This document shows positions 17,940 through 27,947 of a stretch of 64,000 nt of DNA, in pieces. The stretch is from positions 3,224,598 to 3,288,597 of the forward strand of contig CP134874.1 of NCBI GenBank assembly GCA_037318855.1, written 5' to 3'. The notes under the pieces were generated by a model. It saw only the letters and a program-made list of their open reading frames with translations. It searched no databases and was not told the origin of the DNA. A program made the position numbers and the translations under genes. The stretch comes from Candidatus Sedimenticola sp. (ex Thyasira tokunagai). Lineage in GTDB: Bacteria; Pseudomonadota; Gammaproteobacteria; Chromatiales; Chromatiaceae. Each line of letters starts with the position of its first letter. The stretch's first letter is position 1.

Positions 17940-19352
17940 GTGGAAGAGAAGCATGTAGACGTCGCCATCATCGGTTCCGGCAGCGCCGGGCTATACGCCC
18001 TGGGCAAGGTCAAGCCTTCGGGTAAGAGTTTCGTCCTGATCAACGGCGGCGAACCCGGCACTACCTGTGCCCGGGTCGGTTGCATGCCTTCCAAAGCATT
18101 GATTCAAGTGGCCGAGGATTACCACCGCGCCAATATTCTTGGCCGTTACGGCGTAGAGGGTCACAAGTCCCTCACCCTGGATGGTGAAGAGGCCATGGAA
18201 TACGTCCAGGATATGCGTGACACCTTTGTTGATCGGGTGCTTGGTAACAGCACCGACAATATGAGCGACGAGGTGTTCATCGAAGGCTATGCCAAATTCG
18301 TTGACCCCAATCTCCTCGACGTAGAAGGCAAACGCTTCCGTGCAGACAAAATCATCATTGCCACCGGCTCCACCCCCGTCGTCCCAGCCCCTTGGCGAGC
18401 ATTTGGCGACCGCATCCTCACTACCGATGAAGTGTTTGAGATGGAAGACCTGCCGGCATCCGTTGCCGTCATCGGCCTCGGCGTCATCGGTTTGGAGATC
18501 GGTCAGTCCCTCTCCCGCCTCGGCGTTGAGGTCACCGGTTTTGATATGCTGAAGACCATTGGCGGTCTCGATGATCCAGAGGTGGCAAAGAGTGCCATCG
18601 ATATCCTCGGTAAGGAGTTTCCACTCCACCTCGGCGCCGCTGCAGAGGTTATCGAAGAAGGAGAGAAACTGCGGGTCACCGCCGGCGAACATTCGGTTTT
18701 GGTCGACAAGGTGCTGGCCAGCCTCGGGCGCCGTCCCAACCTCGACAATCTGGCAATCGAAAACGCCGGCATTGCGCTTGATGCGCGCGGTATCCCGGCC
18801 TATGACCGCAACACCATGCAGGTTGGAGATAGCCATATCTTTATCGCCGGCGACGTCAACGGTGAGCGCCCCCTACTCCACGAGGCAGGCGACGAAGGGC
18901 GCATAGCCGGCCATAACGCCACCAGTGAACAGACTCAGGCATTTGAGCGAAAAACCACCCTGGCTATCAACTTCTGTGACCCTAACATCTGCCACATAGG
19001 TGCCCGCTGGTCGGAGCTTGATGAGGCAACTACTGCCGTAGGTGAGGTGAAACTGCCACCTGTCGGTCGCGCCCTGATCATGGGAAAAAACAAGGGTATT
19101 ATCCGCGTTTATGCCGACAAGAGCAGCGGCAAACTATTGGGCTCAGAAATGATCTGCACCAAGGGGGAGAATCTGGCACACCTCCTGGCTTGGTGCATCC
19201 AGCAGAAAATGACCGTGGGTCAACTACTGCAGATGCCCTTCTACCACCCGGTGATCGAAGAGGCACTGCAGGCGGCGCTCTACGACCTCTACCACAAGGT
19301 GGATACAAAAAATGAAGGTGCGATTCCTGAACTGGTACCCATCAACAAGTAA
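17940..19352 (+). CDS. Dihydrolipoyl dehydrogenase-like flavoprotein disulfide reductase
   Basis: This 470-residue two-dinucleotide-binding flavoprotein has GSGSAG for FAD at residues 12-17, redox cysteines C43 and C48 (TTCARVGCMPSK), the NAD site GLGVIGLEIG near 179, the second FAD motif IFIAGDVNG near 300 and a C-terminal YHPVIEE near 433 supplying the catalytic His-Glu. It should oxidise a dithiol such as dihydrolipoamide and pass electrons to NAD. No E1, E2 or glycine-cleavage genes are adjacent, so the partner is unknown. The start is GTG at 17940 with AGGAGAG upstream. The monocistronic position and a shorter-than-usual first helix suggest a specialised Lpd-like enzyme. Confidence 0.88.
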   Translation: MEEKHVDVAIIGSGSAGLYALGKVKPSGKSFVLINGGEPGTTCARVGCMPSKALIQVAEDYHRANILGRYGVEGHKSLTLDGEEAMEYVQDMRDTFVDRVLGNSTDNMSDEVFIEGYAKFVDPNLLDVEGKRFRADKIIIATGSTPVVPAPWRAFGDRILTTDEVFEMEDLPASVAVIGLGVIGLEIGQSLSRLGVEVTGFDMLKTIGGLDDPEVAKSAIDILGKEFPLHLGAAAEVIEEGEKLRVTAGEHSVLVDKVLASLGRRPNLDNLAIENAGIALDARGIPAYDRNTMQVGDSHIFIAGDVNGERPLLHEAGDEGRIAGHNATSEQTQAFERKTTLAINFCDPNICHIGARWSELDEATTAVGEVKLPPVGRALIMGKNKGIIRVYADKSSGKLLGSEMICTKGENLAHLLAWCIQQKMTVGQLLQMPFYHPVIEEALQAALYDLYHKVDTKNEGAIPELVPINK

Positions 19353-19422
19353 TAATCCCTCAAACAGTGACAATGGCGGCGTCATCCCATCTTCCAGGTG
19401 ATGCCGCCCTTCCATACCGCTT

Positions 19423-19582
19423 GGGAGACTTTGATTAAGTCTGATTAGATTTAGGCTGAGATAAAATTGTTCCAATTTGTTTCGAAGTAAGCAGTAATAG
19501 TCACTCTATTGCAGCGACCTTCGAAACGAATTGGGGCGATTTTAGCCAGCGTAAAGTAATCATGACTTGATCAGGGTCTCCC
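19423..19582. repeat. 160-bp long imperfect palindrome, copy 1
   Basis: The element begins GGGAGACTTTGATTAAGTC and ends with its complement (GACTTGATCAGGGTCTCCC). The two halves are complementary over about 60 bases with mismatches, meeting near TTTCGAAG. A second copy of exactly the same length is at 62124-62283. The flanks TT/TT here and TA/TA there hint at a 2-bp target duplication as made by IS630/Tc1-type transposases; this is inference. Confidence 0.8.
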
Positions 19583-19717
19583 TTGCATCCACATCGGTGT
19601 GAGGCTTATCACAGTTCGTCACTACTTGCGCCCACACACCTCTGCACATGTGACCTGATTCAACTATTGTCCCGTACCCCTTCTCTACGCTTAGAGCAAG
19701 CAAAACGGGATACGAGT

Positions 19718-20671
19718 ATGAAATTGATTACTGTGAGCCTATCTGGAATAGTTGCTTTGCTGTTAAGCGGCTGTATGAGTCAGCCCAAGTATAAAGATTC
19801 CTCAGACCAAGATAACCTCTCATCGAAGGCGATGGGGATTGTAAACTACAAGATCAATCCCGATATCACAGGCGCCCCTCTCTCTTGCGTAACAGTGATG
19901 CCACTGCATCTATCTGACGAGAGTCAGGAGGTTATTGAATTCACTCCCATCTCGTTAGGTGAAGAGCAGGAATTTTCTCAGCTCGCCTATGATCACAAGC
20001 TGAAGCCTACAGACAAAAGGAAGCTGGTAAGAAAGCTCTTTCAGGCACATATAGCTTCCACACCAATCAAATTGATTTCCCAACACGAGGTAGACACGGC
20101 CCTTGCCAAGTTGGGTGGAAAAGCAACAGATTCCGCACTGTCAAAACAGGTAGGCTGTGGCTGGCAGCTAAGAGGAACCATCACTGAGTTCAGTGTTCAG
20201 CGAATGGGTATCTACTCTGCACTAAAGGTGGGGGCGAAAATGCAGCTTGTTCGTGCTGCTGATGGCTTCATCATCTGGGAGGGCTCACATCTGGCCACCA
20301 GTCAGGAGGGTGCTGTACCGCTCTCTCCTATCGACCTGATGGTTGGGGTATTCAGGGCCAATCAGATCATCAACGCTGATGAGATGGAGAGTGTAACCAG
20401 TGATTTGGCCAGGCGCCTGGTGCGCACTATGCCCCTGGACTCGAAAAATGTTTTAGTGGCTGCAGCGCGGATCAATCACCTCTTCCGGGTGACCTCCCAA
20501 GGGCTCAACCTACGTGCCGGTCCAGGCATCAAATATTCAGTTACCAAAGTATTGAAGAGCTCAGAGCAGGTGGCCCTTGTGAGTGACAAGAAACGCGCTC
20601 CCTGGTATCAGGTCAAAACAGCTGATGGAGTGGAGGGTTATGTCTCGAAGAAATATCTGGCGCCAATGTAG
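19718..20671 (+). CDS. Lipoprotein with CsgG/GNA1162-like region and C-terminal SH3 domain
   Basis: This 317-residue lipoprotein has lipobox LLSGC with the acylated Cys at residue 19. Residues 40-245 include a segment about an AADGFIIWEGSH motif, similar in style to GNA1162/CsgG-like outer-membrane lipoproteins; that match is tentative. Residues 250-317 form a bacterial SH3 domain (GLNLRAGPGIKYSVTKVL, WYQVKTADGVEGYVSKKYL) that usually binds peptidoglycan or protein. ATG 19718 is chosen because it starts the signal peptide; the upstream frame crosses the repeat boundary. It is probably periplasmic-facing in the outer membrane. No operon partner is apparent. Confidence 0.75.
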   Translation: MKLITVSLSGIVALLLSGCMSQPKYKDSSDQDNLSSKAMGIVNYKINPDITGAPLSCVTVMPLHLSDESQEVIEFTPISLGEEQEFSQLAYDHKLKPTDKRKLVRKLFQAHIASTPIKLISQHEVDTALAKLGGKATDSALSKQVGCGWQLRGTITEFSVQRMGIYSALKVGAKMQLVRAADGFIIWEGSHLATSQEGAVPLSPIDLMVGVFRANQIINADEMESVTSDLARRLVRTMPLDSKNVLVAAARINHLFRVTSQGLNLRAGPGIKYSVTKVLKSSEQVALVSDKKRAPWYQVKTADGVEGYVSKKYLAPM

Positions 20672-20718
20672 CAGTTTTCCGGTAAGCAAATCGTATAAAT
20701 GCTCTGCTCGGAAATAGT

Positions 20719-21003
20719 TTAGAAATCGTAGTAGGCACTACGAAGATATCCAGCGATACCCCGCAGCTCTTCTTCTGTCAGTTTCATCTTGTCATCACGG
20801 CTATAGCCTAACACCCGTGTAACAAGCGCCTCTGGCGATGTCACTTTCCGTTCATCCAGAAGGTAGATAGTGGAACTGTGACACCCCCGACAATAGAGGT
20901 CATGAAGATGACGACTGCGTTTGTTCTGACCGGCAGACAGATTAGTCGCCACGGTAAAAAACAGAAGCATCAAAAGCAGCAGGCGATCTGGCAAACAACT
21001 CAT
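20719..21003 (-). CDS. Small c-type cytochrome
   Basis: This 94-residue protein has an N-terminal signal peptide (about 1-24) and one haem-binding CRGCH motif at residues 38-42. A downstream Met in DDKMKLTEEE is a candidate sixth ligand. It fits a periplasmic class I monohaem cytochrome used in electron transfer. Its ATG overlaps the stop of the upstream lipoprotein gene by four bases, which implies translational coupling. A second small cytochrome lies at 47032-47313. Confidence 0.85.
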   Translation of the reverse strand: MSCLPDRLLLLMLLFFTVATNLSAGQNKRSRHLHDLYCRGCHSSTIYLLDERKVTSPEALVTRVLGYSRDDKMKLTEEELRGIAGYLRSAYYDF

Positions 21004-21347
21004 TTCGTCTCTCTACTAAAGCGACCTATCGAGTGGTTGGATAGCACCAACTCGCCCTGTTCACCATCAATCACCCTGAAGCTGTAACTAAGTTCGATAT
21101 CGGTGTTATCAGCTACAGTGCACTTCATCTGGATTTCATCACTACCGATACCGCCCCAAAAACAGCGTCGCACCGCATCCTCACGCCCTTTAACATAAAG
21201 CTGGGCTCTGCCGTCAAAGCCAACCTCCAAACGAACAAACTCGCTATCCGTACCTGTCGAGAGCCAGTTTCCGGAACCGGGATGAGCGCCACAACCAGCT
21301 AGCAGCAGAGGAATAAACAGCAATAGAAACTTATTCTTTGAATTCAT
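21000..21347 (-). CDS. Small lipoprotein of unknown function
   Basis: This is a predicted lipoprotein of 115 residues with lipobox LLAGC (Cys at residue 19), starting at ATG 21347 (MNSKNKFLLLF). An in-frame ATG five codons upstream (21362) is an alternative; neither has a strong ribosome-binding site. The body is hydrophilic with two further cysteines (RRCFWG, MKCTVAD) and alternating beta-like stretches. I recognise no family. It is coupled by an ATGA overlap to the cytochrome gene downstream and is divergent from ettA, so the pair probably acts together in the cell envelope. Confidence 0.65.
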   Translation of the reverse strand: MNSKNKFLLLFIPLLLAGCGAHPGSGNWLSTGTDSEFVRLEVGFDGRAQLYVKGREDAVRRCFWGGIGSDEIQMKCTVADNTDIELSYSFRVIDGEQGELVLSNHSIGRFSRETK

Positions 21348-21553
21348 GGCGACATTTTTCATTGTATTCAACTGGAGAGCCTTGACCCACATCATTCCGT
21401 TTACCACGGTCCAGATGAGGGAAACGGCAGAATGTGCCACAATAGCGCCCCATAAACGGTGAATCAAACCCAAGCGTCAGCCCATTCAATACTGTTGCCA
21501 TTGGCCACTGCTATATAAGTGGCTGGGCACCTCAACCAGAAAAGACATAAAGC

Positions 21554-23221
21554 ATGGCCCAATATATCTATACTATGAACCGTGTCGGCAAGATCGTACC
21601 GCCAAAGCGGGTCATTCTGCGCGACATCTCCCTCTCCTTCTTCCCTGGTGCCAAGATCGGTGTCCTGGGGCTCAACGGCTCGGGTAAATCCACCCTATTG
21701 AAAATCATGGCGGGATTGGATACCGATATCGAGGGCGAAGCGCGTCCGCAGGCTGACATCAATGTGGGTTATCTACCCCAGGAGCCACAACTCAATCCAG
21801 ACAAGGATGTTCGTGGTAACGTGGAAGAGGCGCTGGGAGATGTAAAACAGGCGATGGATGAATTGGAACAGGTGTATGCCGCCTATGCAGAACCTGACGC
21901 CGACTTCGATGCTCTGGCCGCCAAACAGGCAAAGCTGGAAGACCTGATCACTGCCAAAGACGGGCATAACCTGGAGCGTACTCTGGAGATTGCCGCTGAC
22001 GCCCTGCGCCTGCCACCATGGGATGCAGATGTCACCAAACTCTCAGGTGGTGAGCGCCGCCGTGTCGCCCTCTGCCGTCTGCTGCTTGAAAAGCCGGACA
22101 TGCTGCTTCTCGACGAACCCACCAACCACCTGGACGCCGAATCCGTGGCCTGGCTTGAGCGCTTCCTTCACGACTATCAAGGCACTGTTGTAGCAGTAAC
22201 CCATGACCGCTATTTCCTCGACAATGTTGCCGGTTGGATACTGGAGTTGGACCGTGGCCACGGCATCCCCTGGGAAGGCAACTACTCCTCATGGCTGGAG
22301 CAAAAGGAGCAGCGCCTGGAGCAGGAGCAGAAGCAGGAGCAGGCCCGTATTAAAACCATGAGGCAGGAGTTGGAGTGGGTACGCTCCAATCCCAAGGGTC
22401 GCCATGCCAAGAGCAAGGCGCGCTTGCAACGCTTCGACGAACTGCAGAGCCAGGAGTTCCAGACACGCAGTGAGACGAATGAGATTTACATCCCACCGGG
22501 TGAGCGCCTTGGCGATCTGGTGGTCGATGCAAAAGGACTCACCAAAGCGTTTGATGACAAACTGCTCTATAACGACCTTACCTTCAACCTGCCCAGGGGT
22601 GGCATCGTCGGTATTATCGGCCCCAACGGCGCAGGTAAAACCACCCTCTTCCGCATGATCACCGGTGAGGAGAAACCTGATGCCGGTGAGATGTGTATTG
22701 GTGAGAGTGTACAGGTCGCTCATGTGGATCAATCCCGTGATGCACTGGATGACAACAAAACCGCCTGGGAGGAGATCTCGGGCGGCCACGACCTGATCAC
22801 CGTGGGAAAATATGAGTTCAACTCCCGTGCCTGGCTGAGTCGTTTCAACTTCAAGGGCACCGACCAGCAGAAGCGTGTGGGTGATCTCTCCGGTGGTGAA
22901 CGCAACCGCCTGCATCTGGCAAAGCTGCTGCAAAGCGGTGGCAATCTGCTGCTACTGGATGAGCCCACCAACGACCTCGACGTGGAAACCCTGCGAGCGC
23001 TGGAGGAGGCACTTCTCACCTTCCCAGGCTGTACCGTTGTCATCTCCCATGACCGATGGTTCCTTGATCGTATCGCCACCCATATTCTTGCCTTTGAGGG
23101 TGAGTCAGAGGCCGTCTGGTTTGAAGGCAACTACGCTGACTATGAAGCGGACCGCAAACACCGCCTGGGTGCCGAGGCCGACCAGCCTCATCGTATCCAT
23201 TACAAGCGGCTGGATCGTTAA
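21554..23221 (+). CDS. ettA: Energy-dependent translational throttle protein EttA (ABC-F)
   Basis: This 555-residue ABC-F ATPase has no membrane domain. The first cassette has Walker [10 protein letters not shown] (about 39-47) and signature [10 protein letters not shown]; the second has GPNGAGKTT (about 356-364) and [12 protein letters not shown] charged linker ([22 protein letters not shown]) and a KSKARLQRF segment lie between. EttA binds the ribosomal E site and gates the first elongation steps according to ATP/ADP. The N-terminus [19 protein letters not shown] is diagnostic for EttA against other ABC-F proteins. It is monocistronic and followed by an intergenic repeat tract. Confidence 0.96.
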   Translation: MAQYIYTMNRVGKIVPPKRVILRDISLSFFPGAKIGVLGLNGSGKSTLLKIMAGLDTDIEGEARPQADINVGYLPQEPQLNPDKDVRGNVEEALGDVKQAMDELEQVYAAYAEPDADFDALAAKQAKLEDLITAKDGHNLERTLEIAADALRLPPWDADVTKLSGGERRRVALCRLLLEKPDMLLLDEPTNHLDAESVAWLERFLHDYQGTVVAVTHDRYFLDNVAGWILELDRGHGIPWEGNYSSWLEQKEQRLEQEQKQEQARIKTMRQELEWVRSNPKGRHAKSKARLQRFDELQSQEFQTRSETNEIYIPPGERLGDLVVDAKGLTKAFDDKLLYNDLTFNLPRGGIVGIIGPNGAGKTTLFRMITGEEKPDAGEMCIGESVQVAHVDQSRDALDDNKTAWEEISGGHDLITVGKYEFNSRAWLSRFNFKGTDQQKRVGDLSGGERNRLHLAKLLQSGGNLLLLDEPTNDLDVETLRALEEALLTFPGCTVVISHDRWFLDRIATHILAFEGESEAVWFEGNYADYEADRKHRLGAEADQPHRIHYKRLDR

Positions 23222-23595
23222 GCTGCAAAGCGGAACACAGAGAACCGCAGAGGACACAGAGAAAAAACGGTATCGGGATTGTAATTGTATGAACTCTTCT
23301 GACGACTTACTGAATCGTGCCCAATTACTTAATCAGAAGCGCCCTAGACTCTGAAATGAAAACTTATTAACTGAATCCGCCAACTCCAGCTAATACTTTT
23401 TCACCGGAAACACCCTCTTTTTTGATAAAAAAAGATGCGCTAAATCAGCACAAATCAAGCAACGCTATAAAAAACAGGGAAATTGTCTCTTTATGAGTTG
23501 ACCAAGCGCGATTGAAAAGGATAATGGGTCATCTTTTGTCAGTTGATCCGTCAACCAACAGTATCAAGTAACCGCAAAATACAAGGGTTCGAAAA
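23222..23595. other. Intergenic region between ettA and ppdK
   Basis: No gene is seen. The first 40 bases carry the ACAGAGAACCGCAGAGGAC-type interspersed tract (about 23230-23262). The rest is AT-rich and must contain the ppdK promoter, which I could not fix precisely. Confidence 0.5.
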
Positions 23596-26232
23596 ATGAC
23601 AATGCAATCCCAAAAACGCGTCCACTACTTCGGTAAAATCAAGTCCGAAGGAAATAAGGAGATGAAGGAACTGCTTGGCGGCAAGGGCGCCAACCTGGCG
23701 GAGATGACTTCAATCGGTCTCCCCGTACCACCGGGATTTACCGTTACCACCGAAACCTGCGCTGAGTACAACAACCTGGGTGGTCAGTTGCCTGACGGAC
23801 TGCTTGAAGAAATACACAAAAACATGGCGCTGGTCGAAGAGGAGACTGGAAAGCGGTTTGGATCTGAAGAGGATCCCCTGCTGGTCTCTGTACGTAGCGG
23901 TGCCGCTGTAAGTATGCCCGGTATGATGGACACTGTACTGAATCTGGGCCTTACCGATCAAGCGGTCGAAGGATTGGCAGCTATCTCCGGCAACCGTCGC
24001 TTCGCCCTGGATGCCTACCGCCGGCTACTCAATATGTTCGGTGATGTAGTGATGGGTGTTCCCCATGAGGCCTTCGAAGAGGAGTTTGACCGGATTAAAA
24101 AGCAACATGACGTCACCTTGGATACCGATCTCAGCGAGGCGGGTCTGGATGAGTTGATTGCCGCCTACAAAAAAGTCTATAGCAAACATACCGGCGAAGA
24201 GTTCCCACAAGATCCCTACCTGCAGATGCAGAAAGCGGTCGAGGCGGTGTTCAAGAGCTGGAACATCCCACGGGCGGTTCGTTATCGCGAGATCAATGAG
24301 ATCACCGGTCTGCTTGGTACTGCTGTCAATATACAGTCCATGGTGTTCGGCAACATGGGTGATGATTCGGGTACCGGTGTTGCCTTTACTCGAGACCCCT
24401 CCACTGGTTTGAATGAATTCTATGGAGAGTTCCTTATCAATGCCCAGGGTGAGGATGTCGTTGCCGGTATCCGTACCCCGCAGAACGTCAATGAGATGGT
24501 GAACTGGCGCAAAGATATCTACGAACAGCTACTGGAGGTCAAGCGTACCCTGGAAGATCACTACCGTGAGATGCAGGACATTGAGTACACCATCGAGCGG
24601 GGACAACTCTTTCTGCTGCAGACCCGCACAGGTAAGCGCACAGGCTTTGCCGCTGTCAAAATTGCCGTTGAGATGGTCGTTGAGGGGCGGATCACCAAGA
24701 ATGAGGCGATGCTGCGGGTACCGGCCAATGATCTGAACCAGCTGCTGCTGCCTACCTTCGACCCAAGTGCCGTGCGTGACGTTCTGACTACCGGCCTACC
24801 GGCCTCTCCAGGCGCTTGCTTCGGCAAACTCTCCTTCTCCGCCGACGAAGCGGTCGATCGCACCCATGCGGGTGAATCGGTACTACTGGTTCGTAAAGAG
24901 ACCAGTCCGGAAGATATCAGTGGCATGCATGCAGCTGCCGGCATCCTAACCTCCACCGGAGGCATGACCAGCCATGCGGCCGTTGTGGCGCGCGGCTGGG
25001 GTAAATGCTGTGTCGCCGGCGCCGGTGAGGTCGAGATCAACGAAGCAAACCGCACCATCACCATCAACGGCCGCACCTTTAGTGATCAAGATACCCTCAG
25101 CATCGACGGCTCCACCGGTGAGGTGATGGCCGGTGAAGTGGCGACACAGGACCCACAGCTCTCCGATGAGTTCACCGCCCTGATGGAGTGGGCGGATCAT
25201 CATCGCAAGCTGGCGGTTCGCACCAACGCCGACACCCCCGCCGACGCAGCCCGCGCCCGCGGCTATGGCGCCGAAGGTATCGGCTTGTGTCGCACAGAGC
25301 ATATGTTCTTCGAGGGTGAGCGCATCACCGAGATGCGTGAGATGATCCTGGCAGAGAACCAGAAGGACCGGCGCGCGGCGTTGGATAAACTACTCCCTCA
25401 TCAGAGGGCGGACTTCAAAGGCATCTTCACAGCCATGGAGGGATTGCCGGTAACAGTGCGTCTGCTTGATCCTCCCCTGCATGAGTTTCTCACCCATGAA
25501 AAGCACCTGCAGGCAGAACTGGCGGAGCGTCTCGGCTTACCGGTGGAAAAAATCGAGGCTCGGGTTACCCAACTGCACGAATCCAATCCTATGCTGGGGC
25601 ACCGTGGCTGTCGCCTCTCTATCACCTACCCGGAAATTCTTGAGATGCAGGTTACCGCCATCACCGAGGCGACTATCGAGTGCAAAAAAGAGGGTATAGA
25701 TGCCCAGCCGGAGATCATGATTCCCCTGGTTGGTACAGCCAAAGAGCTGGATCTGCTGCGGCAACGTACTGAGCGGACCATCGCACTAACCGCGAAAAAG
25801 CACGGTGTAGCAGGTACCATAAACATCCCCGTGGGCACCATGATCGAGATTCCGCGTGCCGCTCTAACGGCGGACCAGGTTGCTGAACATGCTGACTTTT
25901 TCAGCTTCGGTACCAACGACCTGACACAGATGACTTTCGGTTACAGCCGTGACGACGTCAACTCTTTCCTACCTGACTACATCCGCCAGGAGATCCTGGA
26001 GAAGGACCCGTTCCAATCCATTGACGTCTCCGGTGTAGGACAGCTGGTAGAGATGGCGGTCGCCAAGGGTAGGCGCGTCAATGAGGGTATGAAAATGGGC
26101 ATCTGTGGCGAGCACGGTGGAGATCCAACCTCCATCGACTTTTGCCACAATATCGGGCTGAACTATGTCTCCTGCTCTCCGTTCAGGGTTCCAATCGCCC
26201 GTCTGGCGGCAGCCCAGGCAGCGGTCAAATAA
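23596..26232 (+). CDS. ppdK: Pyruvate, phosphate dikinase
   Basis: This 878-residue PPDK, the usual length, reversibly converts pyruvate + ATP + phosphate to PEP + AMP + PPi. The N-terminal nucleotide-binding domain includes GGKGANLAEM and VRSGAAVSMPGMMDT. The phosphohistidine domain has GGMTSHAAVVARGWG with His near residue 460. The C-terminal barrel has FFSFGTNDLTQMTFGYSRDD and GICGEHGGDP. It differs from PpsA in using phosphate and releasing PPi, so it can run toward pyruvate and ATP using PPi. ATG 23596 is used; a second in-frame ATG follows two codons later. Confidence 0.96.
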   Translation: MTMQSQKRVHYFGKIKSEGNKEMKELLGGKGANLAEMTSIGLPVPPGFTVTTETCAEYNNLGGQLPDGLLEEIHKNMALVEEETGKRFGSEEDPLLVSVRSGAAVSMPGMMDTVLNLGLTDQAVEGLAAISGNRRFALDAYRRLLNMFGDVVMGVPHEAFEEEFDRIKKQHDVTLDTDLSEAGLDELIAAYKKVYSKHTGEEFPQDPYLQMQKAVEAVFKSWNIPRAVRYREINEITGLLGTAVNIQSMVFGNMGDDSGTGVAFTRDPSTGLNEFYGEFLINAQGEDVVAGIRTPQNVNEMVNWRKDIYEQLLEVKRTLEDHYREMQDIEYTIERGQLFLLQTRTGKRTGFAAVKIAVEMVVEGRITKNEAMLRVPANDLNQLLLPTFDPSAVRDVLTTGLPASPGACFGKLSFSADEAVDRTHAGESVLLVRKETSPEDISGMHAAAGILTSTGGMTSHAAVVARGWGKCCVAGAGEVEINEANRTITINGRTFSDQDTLSIDGSTGEVMAGEVATQDPQLSDEFTALMEWADHHRKLAVRTNADTPADAARARGYGAEGIGLCRTEHMFFEGERITEMREMILAENQKDRRAALDKLLPHQRADFKGIFTAMEGLPVTVRLLDPPLHEFLTHEKHLQAELAERLGLPVEKIEARVTQLHESNPMLGHRGCRLSITYPEILEMQVTAITEATIECKKEGIDAQPEIMIPLVGTAKELDLLRQRTERTIALTAKKHGVAGTINIPVGTMIEIPRAALTADQVAEHADFFSFGTNDLTQMTFGYSRDDVNSFLPDYIRQEILEKDPFQSIDVSGVGQLVEMAVAKGRRVNEGMKMGICGEHGGDPTSIDFCHNIGLNYVSCSPFRVPIARLAAAQAAVK

Positions 26233-26315
26233 GGGCCTCTTAAAAAAAGCGGGACGCGGAGAACACAGAGAAGGCGCAGAGCACGCGTAGAGAAGCCTTT
26301 ATTTTCAGGTAAGTG

Positions 26316-26474
26316 TTCAGCACATCTGTTTGATTTGGCACTGAGTACTTATTGTCGGGCAGTTGCGGAAGGAATATCTTTGGCATGGATGCCAAAGCAA
26401 GCTTCATGGATGAATTTATGCGATTCCTGGAGCAACTGCCTGATGATAAGTGCGGTGGTTGATACTGTGCTGAA
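26316..26474. repeat. Nested palindromic element downstream of ppdK
   Basis: Three nested inverted repeats share one centre: outer 9 bp (26316-26324 and 26466-26474, TTCAGCACA), middle 18 bp with three mismatches (26359-26376 and 26424-26441, GGCAGTTGC...AGGAAT), and an inner 8-bp TTTGGCAT/ATGCCAAA hairpin (26380-26387 and 26390-26397). An ACAGAG-type tract precedes it (26252-26295). It could be a MITE-like element or a structured transcript. No other gene lies in 26233-26564. Confidence 0.75.
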
Positions 26475-26564
26475 TAGTTACATTCTGAATAGGTAATCTC
26501 TGCGTACTATAACTTCTCAATGTACCGATGTGTGCCGACAACGTACGCGAGAGAACGATGGGTG

Positions 26565-27947
26565 TCAGGCGCGCCGCCAACTGGTTCCGCCGGCCCCATC
26601 CTCCAATACCACCCCCTTCTCAATCAATTCGTCACGAATACGATCCGCCTCTCCCCATTCCTTGGCACCGCGCGCATCCAGCCGCTGCTGAACCAGTGAT
26701 TCGATCACCTCATCGCTGAGACCATCGTCGGCGGCCATGCCGCGCAAGTAGCGCTCTGGATCGTCCTGCAGGATACCGATGATAGCGCCCAGGCGCTTCA
26801 GCTCAGCACCCAGAGCGGCAGCCTGTGTTTCATCCTCTTTTCGTACCCTATTCAGCTCTCGCACCAGCTCAAACATGGCGGCCAGAGCTTCCGGGGTGTT
26901 GAAGTCATCATCCATCGCCTCGTGAAAACGGCTGGAAAAGGTTTCGCCACCGGCCGGTTCCGCATCAGGTAAGCCACGTAGAGCAGTGTAGAAACGAGTT
27001 AGGGCGCCACGGGCGTTATCCAGATGCTCTTCATCGTAATTGAGGGGGCTGCGATACTGGCTGGTGAGGATAAAGTAACGCACCTCTTCCGCCTGGTAGC
27101 GCTGAAGGATCTCCCGCACAGTGAAGAAGTTACCCAGTGACTTGGACATCTTCTCGTCATTGACACGTACAAAACCGTTATGCATCCAGTAGTTGACAAA
27201 GGTCTTTCCAGTCGCCCCCTCGGATTGGGCGATCTCATTTTCATGATGGGGAAATGAGAGATCCGCCCCACCGCCGTGGATATCGAAGGTGTCGCCAAGG
27301 CAGCAGGTAGACATCGCCGAACACTCGATATGCCAACCGGGACGCCCCTCTCCCCAGGGAGAGTTCCAGGCGGGCTCATCCGGCTTGGCCATCTTCCAGA
27401 GGACAAAGTCGAGGGGATTGCGCTTGCCGCTGTCCACCTCGACCCGAGCACCGGCCTGTAGGTCCTCCAGTGATTTTCCGGAGAGTTTGCCGTAGCTCTC
27501 AAAACTGTTGACCGCATAATAGACATCGCCATTATCCGCCTGATAGGCGTGACCGTTGTCTACCAGTCGTTTGATCATATCGATGATTTCAGCGATATGG
27601 GTGGTGGCACGTGGTTCATCATCCGGCACCAACACCCCCAGTGCGGCGGCATCCTCCTGCATTGCCTTGATAAAGCGATCTGTCAGTTCACCGAAATGTT
27701 CGCCGTTCTCGTTGGCCCTGTTGATGATCTTATCGTCAATATCGGTGATATTCCGTATGTAGGTGACATCGTAGCCCCTCTCCCGCAAGTAACGGTAGAC
27801 CACATCGAACACCACCATAACCCGGGCGTGGCCGAGGTGACAGAGATCGTAAACCGTCATGCCACAGACATACATCCGGGCCTTGCCGGGCTCCAAGGGT
27901 TTAAACTCTTCTTTTTGGTTATTGAGATCGTTGTAGATCTTCAGCAT
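26565..27947 (-). CDS. cysS: Cysteinyl-tRNA synthetase
   Basis: This 460-residue class I synthetase charges tRNA-Cys. The HIGH-type motif reads CHLGH at residues 36-40, with zinc ligand Cys28 in YVCGMTVYD. Other zinc/substrate motifs are [10 protein letters not shown] and [19 protein letters not shown]. The KMSKS loop is near residue 265 ([12 protein letters not shown]). A helical anticodon-binding region ([14 protein letters not shown]) completes it. ATG 27947 has GGAG a few bases upstream. It is divergent from the two cyclophilin genes and lpxH, an arrangement common in gammaproteobacteria. Confidence 0.97.
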   Translation of the reverse strand: MLKIYNDLNNQKEEFKPLEPGKARMYVCGMTVYDLCHLGHARVMVVFDVVYRYLRERGYDVTYIRNITDIDDKIINRANENGEHFGELTDRFIKAMQEDAAALGVLVPDDEPRATTHIAEIIDMIKRLVDNGHAYQADNGDVYYAVNSFESYGKLSGKSLEDLQAGARVEVDSGKRNPLDFVLWKMAKPDEPAWNSPWGEGRPGWHIECSAMSTCCLGDTFDIHGGGADLSFPHHENEIAQSEGATGKTFVNYWMHNGFVRVNDEKMSKSLGNFFTVREILQRYQAEEVRYFILTSQYRSPLNYDEEHLDNARGALTRFYTALRGLPDAEPAGGETFSSRFHEAMDDDFNTPEALAAMFELVRELNRVRKEDETQAAALGAELKRLGAIIGILQDDPERYLRGMAADDGLSDEVIESLVQQRLDARGAKEWGEADRIRDELIEKGVVLEDGAGGTSWRRA

